64,000 bases of DNA, taken from assembly GCA_022702545.1 (NCBI GenBank), contig JAHRBC010000003.1, positions 2,294,001 through 2,358,000 of the forward strand. The letters run 5' to 3'. Under the pieces are notes generated by a model. The model made no database searches, had not been told where the DNA came from, and saw only the letters and a program-made list of their open reading frames with translations. Made by a program: the position numbers and the translations under genes. Positions 58,209 through 64,000 of this stretch are shown piece by piece. The stretch's first letter is position 1. Each line of letters begins with the position of its first letter. Source of the DNA: Phycomyces nitens. Its lineage: Eukaryota; Mucoromycota; Mucoromycetes; Mucorales; Phycomycetaceae.

Positions 58209-61200
58209 TTATATATAGATCTTACGTAACAAGGGAACAACACACATCATCACTCGACCTCCATCACCTATGTGTTCACCTATAGCTACAGACAACAAAA
58301 TCCTATGTACAGGAAGAATATTTTGAAGACTACTCGGTTCAAACTCCAGCTCATTCACCTCTACGCCCTCATCACTCCTGGGTTGCAGATTAGCCTCTCT
58401 ATACCAACGTACATATGCAAACACATGCCGACTCGATTGACCAGCAAATGAGTTTGTGGCAGTATTCACAAAGAGGTACTGAATCTGGCCGGTGTATGCA
58501 TTTGTATACTGATCATTGCTTGTCTTGAACAGTGCCTGGATGAATGAACCGCGTTGCATGGTTCCATTACTTCCTTTATACACCTGGCCAAGAAGATTGA
58601 TCGATGAAAATTTTTGGATGCGGTTGTTGACTATGGTTTGTGAGGGACTGGCCTGGCGATAATGAACAAGTTGCTCATTGTCATACACCTCACGATAGTA
58701 CTCCAAAAGGTACTGGTACTCGCTCTCCTTCATCGATACCTCTTCCTTCAAAGCCAAAGGAAGCGCAGATGGTGGCAATGACTCGTTGCCCTTCACAATG
58801 TCAAAGTCTGTCTCTGCAGCAGCAAGAAATGCGTTCAGATCAAATGGCGTGGCAATGGTGGTGGCAATGGTGGCAATGGTGGCAGTGGTGGCAGTGGTGG
58901 CAGTGGTGGCAGTGGTGGCAGTGGTGGCAGTGAACTCAGCAAGGATGCTGGCATGAGAAGGCACAAGAACTGGTGCAAGTATACGCAGGAGGTCTCCTTT
59001 GTACGCGTCTTGATGGTACCTCTTCATGTATGTGGCCTCAAAGCCATCTCTCTGGTTTGTTGAGAAATTCTTGAGAATGCCGTTGAATCTCTCAAAGCTA
59101 AACAGCCAGTATCCATAAACCGGCCCAAAATTGCTGACGGTGTCTTGAAGATGCAAATGGAGGTGCATGTTCGGCGAAATCAATTGGGCATCATACAATA
59201 CTTGGCACTGTCTGCAAAATGCCTCAAGAGAGCTGTGCGCTTCCTCCAGCTCAACCACGGAAATGCTTGGCTTGACAAGGTACTGACAGGCATTGACAAA
59301 TGATATCCAGTTGCCAAGGTGGACATCAGGCAAACGACCGCGCAGGAGAACAGGAGAGTACACCAAGCACCAGGACTTCCATTCATCCGCCTTCATAAAT
59401 GGAAAGTCCTTGCCAATCTTCTTTCTCAATGGTGTATAGTCAGGAGGGAGGACCATCTTCTCCGAATCTTGCTGCATGGCGGCCAGGTCTCTGTTTGTGA
59501 TCAGACCAGTCGATCTCCATTTCTCCATCATCCTTTTGGCGGTTCCCAGAAAGAGGTTATGCATTGGATCTATTATGGTGCATTCCACTGCATTAAAGTA
59601 CTCAAGATCATGGAGTTCCGACCAGCGGACTCCATTCTCCTTTTCCATCCTCTTTCTTTCTACCTCACTGGACGCGTTCTTCCAGGCCACAGCATCACGG
59701 CGATTCTCTTGATCAGTGCGAGCCACCCACTCGGAGAAGACGAACCCAGAATAGTCAACACCACTGTTTCCTGGGAGGCGAGAGAACTGGCGATTGCACT
59801 TGTGGCATGCATTGGTACTTGCATGGGACGTAAATCCACATGTTTTCCTGGCGGCAGGGATGTCACAGGCGACAAGAAGAAGGGCGGCACGAACCAATGC
59901 ACCAGAAGGACACTGCGCCGTTGGCATCACCACACCCACATACAAGGATTTGAGCTCGGCAACAAGGGGACGGAGGTAGTGGTTGATTTCACTGGTTTTG
60001 GCTTCTTTTGGCCCAGGCATCAGACCAACAAGAAGAACGTTCTCTTTCTTATAACGTTCGGCCCTCGGCAGATTATTGACAGAGAGATAGATGGCTCCGC
60101 AAGAGTATGTGACCCCATCGAAAGGCTGGAACCAATCGATGTTCATGGTGAGCATGAGAGATCGCTCATGATCCACAAATTGCCTGTCATTGGCATCTTT
60201 CAACTCACTCCACTTGGCGCCATCGTAGATGTCGAACATCATTCCAGAAACTTGCTGTCTTGCTCTCCAATGGTTGATTGCTTCCTCAAACCCAGGGCGA
60301 CGGAAGAAGATTGACAGTGCACTGATTACTGAGCTGTACATATATACCTTGTTAGGCAAGGACGTGTTTTTTGGAGGAGCCTGGAAGAGCTGGCTTCCAC
60401 AAGTATTTCCAGAGAGCCTCTCGAAATCGCAGCATCGGGGAACACCTTCAGACTCCAAGTATGTCTTGTGACAATCGCCGCATGCCACAAAACGCTGGAT
60501 ACTCTTGGATAACGATGTCATGCCAGTCATTGAGTTGAGGCCACTCAAGCTGGATGGAAGACTGAAGGATTGGCCAAAGTGAGACAGGACCTCGTTCAGA
60601 AACTTGATCAAGATCGAACCACCCGAATTGATGACATACTTTGAGATAAAGAAAGCAGCAAAGGCGGCAACAAAGGCATGAAGAGGGTCTGCAGGCATTG
60701 ATGTCTCAAATTGCTCTGTTTGGTTTTCGTATTAATATATGGTATATGCTTATTTATTTTGTACTAACCTTCAAGTTCTTCAACCTCATCTTCAGAATCG
60801 TCCGAACCATTCAACTCATTGTCATCGGCATCTTCACTTTCAACTAAAAATAATAATATAACAAGAGCAAAAGGTAAGTATTCGTATTCTGTTACATAAA
60901 GAATATCCTTGCAAGTCATTACAATTTATTATATTGTGTAAATAAAATTATATACTTACATTCAAAATTCTCTTCGGCATCATTGACTTCAATGTCAATC
61001 TCCATGTCATTCTCATTCACCATCAGAGAAGCTTTAGAATACGATTATATATTTTAAAGAAAACGGTTAATTATGACAAAAAATAATAATTTACGGCATA
61101 CACTTACAAGAACTTCTAGCTTGAAAGCTTCTTACAATATCATTGGTGATATGTCTTCGGTATGTTTGAGTTGATACCATGACAAAGCCTCTGCTATTAG

Positions 61201-61252
61201 AAGAGCAGATAGCACACTTGCATTCGACTTGATTGTTTGAGTAGCTGGACAT
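58209..61252 (-). CDS. Tnp2-like CACTA transposase, copy E, intact
   Basis: The exons are 61252-61108, 61031-60960, 60843-60769 and 60715-58209 (phase 1 throughout), giving 932 residues. Residues 1-48 have CKCAIC-x17-H. Residues 49-97 are acidic. Near 176-203 lies a four-Cys, zinc-ribbon-like block (CGDC...CC...C). LTMNIDWFQPFDG has its Asp near 291, ACDIPAARK its Asp near 382, NACHKC is near 400, and DPMHNLFLG has its Asp near 480. A Thr/Ala repeat linker encoded by a GGCAGTGGT-type minisatellite (about 58855-58930) precedes the C-terminal domain (LLGQVYKG, GQIQYLFVN, FAYVRWY, ILPVHRILL, PLLRKIYI). It is uninterrupted, with clean splice sites. Which acids form the DDE triad was not tested. 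Confidence 0.92.
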
Positions 61253-61837
61253 ATTGATTTTTAATAGTCTTTTTAATTGACAAGAAAGGCAAATGGCTCA
61301 GGAACATATTTTAATATATATCATTTTTAGAATATCAACTGCCAAAATGACATAGCTAGCATTGACGCCCAAAACTGGGATTTGTCTATAAGCAGAAATA
61401 GTTGTCTCATTCCTGGTTACAGGATTGTGAACATGTGTTTGTTTATATGCCTTTTATAATATACGTCATTACATCTCTCTTACAGAACTGACATCACTTA
61501 TAATAAATCGAAAAGAGAAATATATACTCTTTAAGCAATTAATTATTTCAAAAGGGGTTTTACAATAATAAACTAGATGTTATCTTGTAAAAAATCTTGT
61601 TTGCTTATAAAAATCACTATTCTAATTGATTCTGCGACATAGTTACAAGGAGTATAAATTACTTACAAACGAATATCATGCCTAAAAGACTCTACTTTAT
61701 TATTCTATCCAATAGAACATATTGAATATTATAATCGCCGTCAAAAATAAAAAAGTTTATTATGTTTAACTTTAGTCTACTAATGGTAAGATAATACAGT
61801 AGTTTGCTATAAATGAAACCACTCAATTTTTGTAGTG
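61253..61837. promoter_or_regulatory. E transposase promoter region and right TIR
   Basis: 585 bp upstream of the transposase start. It is AT-rich with several ATAT runs and no open frame, ending in ATTTTTGTAGTG. Confidence 0.5.
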
Positions 61838-62740
61838 ACCCTTTTTGGTGGAGCCAAGCTACTGGATGATCCCAAGAAAAGCTCATTTCCGCACATAATT
61901 CCAGAAAGCTTTGTGAAAGTACAGCACTGTGGAACCATCTTGGACTCGGAATATATCTTGTGGCATTCACGACAGGCCACATAACGTTGAACTCCTTTTG
62001 TTACTGAATTCAACCCTGTCATATTGTAGAGGGCATTCAGACTCAATGGCAGGCGGAACGATTGCCCAAATTGAGCCAAAACCTCATTAATGAACTTGAT
62101 TAATATGACACCGCCTGAGTTGACAACGTATTTGGAGATGAAGAACGCAGCAAATGAGGCAATGAATAGATGAGTTGGATTGGTTGGCATATCAAAGACA
62201 AAGGATTGGTCTATTTATTTATTGAATTAATATCTCTGATATTTTTTTAAAAATATTTTGCAATTTTATTAACCTTCAATTGTCTCATATTCCTCTTCAA
62301 AGCTATCAGAATTCACGAATTCCACACTCTCAGCATCATTGTCAACTTTGGCAAAAGGTGAGCTTGGCATTTCTTCATGGGCTATAAAACCAAAATATTA
62401 CAGACAACAATTAGTTAAAAGCTTTTAATAAAATTATATACATGCATTCAACATGAGTCTCAACAATGATGTCAATCTCAATCTCCATGTCATTGCCATT
62501 GCCATTCACATTCATGGTCATTTCTTCAGGGGCCAATGCTATATTATATAATATTATTAAATTTCCACCAAAAAATTATTTGTGTCTGTACATACATGAA
62601 TCCTGTCTTTGTAATCTTCGCAAAATATCATCAGCAACATGTCTGCAATATGTTTGGGCTGATACCAGCTCAAATGTTCTGCCAGTTGACGAGCATACCG
62701 AGCACTTGCATTCAACTTTGTTGCTTGAGTAAAAAGATAT
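61838..62740 (-). pseudogene. D transposase, 5' part (exons 1-3 and start of exon 4), start codon lost
   Basis: Exon 1 is 62740-62596 (CKCSVC-x17-H). Exon 2 is 62538-62446, apparently with a GC donor, GCATGT. Exon 3 is 62381-62274 (acidic). Exon 4 runs 62210-61838 up to E. Exon lengths and phases parallel E. Aligned with E, the start ATG is ATA here (62738-62740), a G-to-A change, so no normal initiation is possible. The core begins MPTNPTHLFIASFAAFFISKYVV. Confidence 0.85.
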
Positions 62741-62988
62741 TTTAAGTTGTTTTGTATTTAAAAAAATTAACAGGAAAGGGTAACTATTTGAAAATATGTT
62801 TTTTTTTATAGTTTTTATAACACAAATGTAACGACCAAAAGGTAAATCATATTTATTATCCAATAGAACAGACTGAAAGCTACTGGCACAGTTGAAAATA
62901 AAAAAGTTTATTGAGTTCGATTTTGATATACTTGTACCTTTAATTCCACTGAAATATCTCTAAATGAAAGTGTATATTTTTTGCAGTG
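62741..62988. repeat. D 5' flank and right terminus
   Basis: AT-rich noncoding DNA upstream of the lost start codon, ending TATTTTTTGCAGTG at 62988. The reverse complement, CACTGCAAAAAATA, is a typical terminus of this group. Confidence 0.65.
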
Positions 62989-63461
62989 AAAAATCAATCT
63001 TTTTCATAATAGGTTTTGTAACAAAAAGAAGTATTTAAAAAATGTAAATAGATCACACTACAAGAATTTGTAAAAGTAAAAGCTGTCACAAGTTCCTGCT
63101 ATTCCTCAAAATTTAAACATCAGATGATAGAAAATAAGGAGATGCCTTTACAAATCAAGCAGGATTAGAAATGATTATTTGTCAAGTCTTGACTGGGTAT
63201 ATCTTGCTAATGCTTGACTTAGATAGATTTTGCAATAGATCACCACCAACTAGGATGTTTAGGATAAATAGGAATATAGAGGGATCTCTACTGGTTTTTT
63301 ACTTAAAATTGTCGCACTTGAGGAGCTTTACTATCGCATCAGAGAATCTTTATTGTTGCACTTGAGGATCTTTATTGACGCACTTTCTAATAGGTATTAG
63401 CAGTGGTCATTTTTTGAAAAAAAAAGATCAAATGATAAAAATTGTAACAAAATATATTTAT
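62989..63461. other. Flank between D and the IS630-like gene
   Basis: I see no gene here. Bases 63096-63146 resemble 7290-7346 (both contain CTATTCCTC and AATAAGGAGATGC). A repeated GTCGCACTTGAGG / TTGCACTTGAGGATCTTTATTG / GACGCACTTTCT pattern lies at 63311-63385. It is probably the 3' flank of the IS630-like element. Confidence 0.4.
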
Positions 63462-64000
63462 TTAAAGCCTGTCTTCACGGGTTAGACACTTAGGAAAAAA
63501 ATCCAGGCTATATCTAATCCATCCTTGACAATCTTCTTCAGTTATAGCATCACAAGAAGCACTTATCCTGCTCAAGAGCTTATCATGGTTAAGAAGTTTG
63601 TGCTTCTTGACTCCATTTTTCAGCTTGCTGAAAAATTCCTCTATTGGGTTAAAGAATAGAGACCAGGGTAGCAAACAAACAGGAACAAAACCAGCATCTC
63701 TTATCAATTGCTCTGATTGTGTATTGTGGATAGGAGCATTGTCAAAGATGATGTACTGGGTCTCAGCAAGATCTCTTATTTGAATCAAACAAATCAAGTC
63801 TTCGATGAAATCTTGGAAATGGTTGGCATTGTTTGATTCAGTGAAGTTCTATGATCAATCAAAATACATTAAGCCATATAGAAAATGATATGTAATATTT
63901 ATGCTTAAGCTTACATGTTGTGCCAATGACTCCACCTCTCTATAGCTGATTGCATCAAATATTGTCACATTTTTGGCTTTGGTGCTGGTGGGAACTGTAA
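63462..64000 (-). CDS. IS630/Tc1-superfamily (DDE_3-type) transposase, 3' part
   Basis: The minus-strand exons are 64000-63915 and 63848-63462, joined by a GT-AG intron; the 5' part lies outside the window. It contains YIIFDNAPIHN with a catalytic Asp and LFFNPIEEFFSKLK with the Glu about 34 residues on, typical of eukaryotic IS630-related DDE_3 transposases. The visible part has no stop before TAA 63462-63464. It is different from the DD34E Tc1 split at 8191/45112. Intactness of the rest is unknown. Confidence 0.8.

Larger units (their letters stand above)
55246..61837 (-). mobile_element. CACTA-type element E (6592 bp), apparently complete and intact
   Basis: The left end CACTACAAAAGTC is at 55246 and the right end ATTTTTGTAGTG ends at 61837. 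ACC is duplicated at 55243-55245 and 61838-61840. Removing E plus one ACC restores D's frame (LAPPKR-VYMYN). It contains an open accessory gene (plus) and an open four-exon transposase gene (minus). It is the best candidate for an autonomous element here. Confidence 0.95.
53136..62988 (-). mobile_element. CACTA-type element D, carrying E; accessory side missing
   Basis: D's transposase-side end TATTTTTTGCAGTG ends at 62988. Its transposase gene runs on minus and is split by E (55246-61837, ACC duplicated). Just after the transposase stop, at a TATATA tract, the Tc1 end (CAGTAGGTGG, minus) begins, so D's accessory gene and other terminus should lie beyond the Tc1. They were not found left of 7399, so they are deleted or rearranged. 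It is the most damaged copy in the window. Confidence 0.75.

Noticed and set aside
59319..60314. A 331-codon plus-strand frame opposite the E transposase
   Set aside because: It is a mirror of the minus-strand coding sequence, with no start context or homologue. Similar mirrors lie opposite every transposase exon.
63056..63070. CACTACAAGAATTTG as the start of another element
   Set aside because: No matching opposite end or target duplication was found in the remaining 900 bp.
1..64000. Host genes, tRNA, rRNA, CRISPR or an origin
   Set aside because: I looked for cloverleaf tRNA patterns, rRNA-like GC-rich blocks and short regularly spaced repeats and saw none. All coding signal is transposon-derived.

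Overview
The window reads as a repeat island from an early-diverging fungus, most likely a Mucoromycota (Mucorales-type) genome. The reasons are AT-rich DNA, many 36-80 nt GT-AG introns, Tnp2-like CACTA transposases of the kind known from these fungi, and Tc1/mariner and IS630-like transposases beside them. I see no host housekeeping gene, rRNA, tRNA or CRISPR array. Essentially all 64 kb is DNA transposons inserted into one another.

I recognise at least seven CACTA-type elements, named here by family letter: A (three copies, A1-A3), B (B1, B2), C, D, E, F (plus deletion derivative F') and fragment G. Ends begin CACTG or CACTA, and every junction that can be checked carries a 3-bp target duplication. 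Layout: A1 (1-6610, 5' end outside the window); a MULE-like fragment (6626-7198); the 5' half of a Tc1/mariner (about 7399-8191); A2 (8192-28198), carrying B1 (9042-15297) and B2 (18684-26036); G (28199-28853); F' (28854-31869); A3 (31870-45108), carrying C (33082-39240); the 3' half of the same Tc1 (45109-45729); F (45730-53120) inside the Tc1 end; D (about 53136-62988), carrying E (55246-61837); and an IS630/DDE_3-type transposase running off the right edge.

Families A, B, C and E share one plan, and D keeps its transposase half. (1) A four-exon transposase gene has a tiny first exon with a C-x-C-x2-C-x17-H module, one or two acidic linker exons, and one 2.5-kb exon with the Tnp2-like core plus a conserved C-terminal domain. 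(2) A convergent four-exon accessory gene of unknown function has near-invariant exon lengths (exon 2 is 306 nt in B1, B2, C and E; exon 4 is 156 nt in A, B1, B2 and E). (3) Beyond the accessory gene, towards the terminal repeat, lies a chain of short exon-like blocks bounded by AG and GTAAGT, suggesting a third spliced transcript. Family F has a different plan: two divergent genes, seven transposase exons and a C2H2 finger in exon 1.

E is the only copy in which both genes look intact. A3 has an intact transposase gene. The others carry nonsense codons, almost all of the TGG-to-TAG or CGA-to-TGA type, or frameshifts in homopolymer runs. The most notable observations are the conserved accessory gene, the repeated mini-exon unit, and a mismatch of target duplications showing that A2 and A3 were probably joined by recombination.
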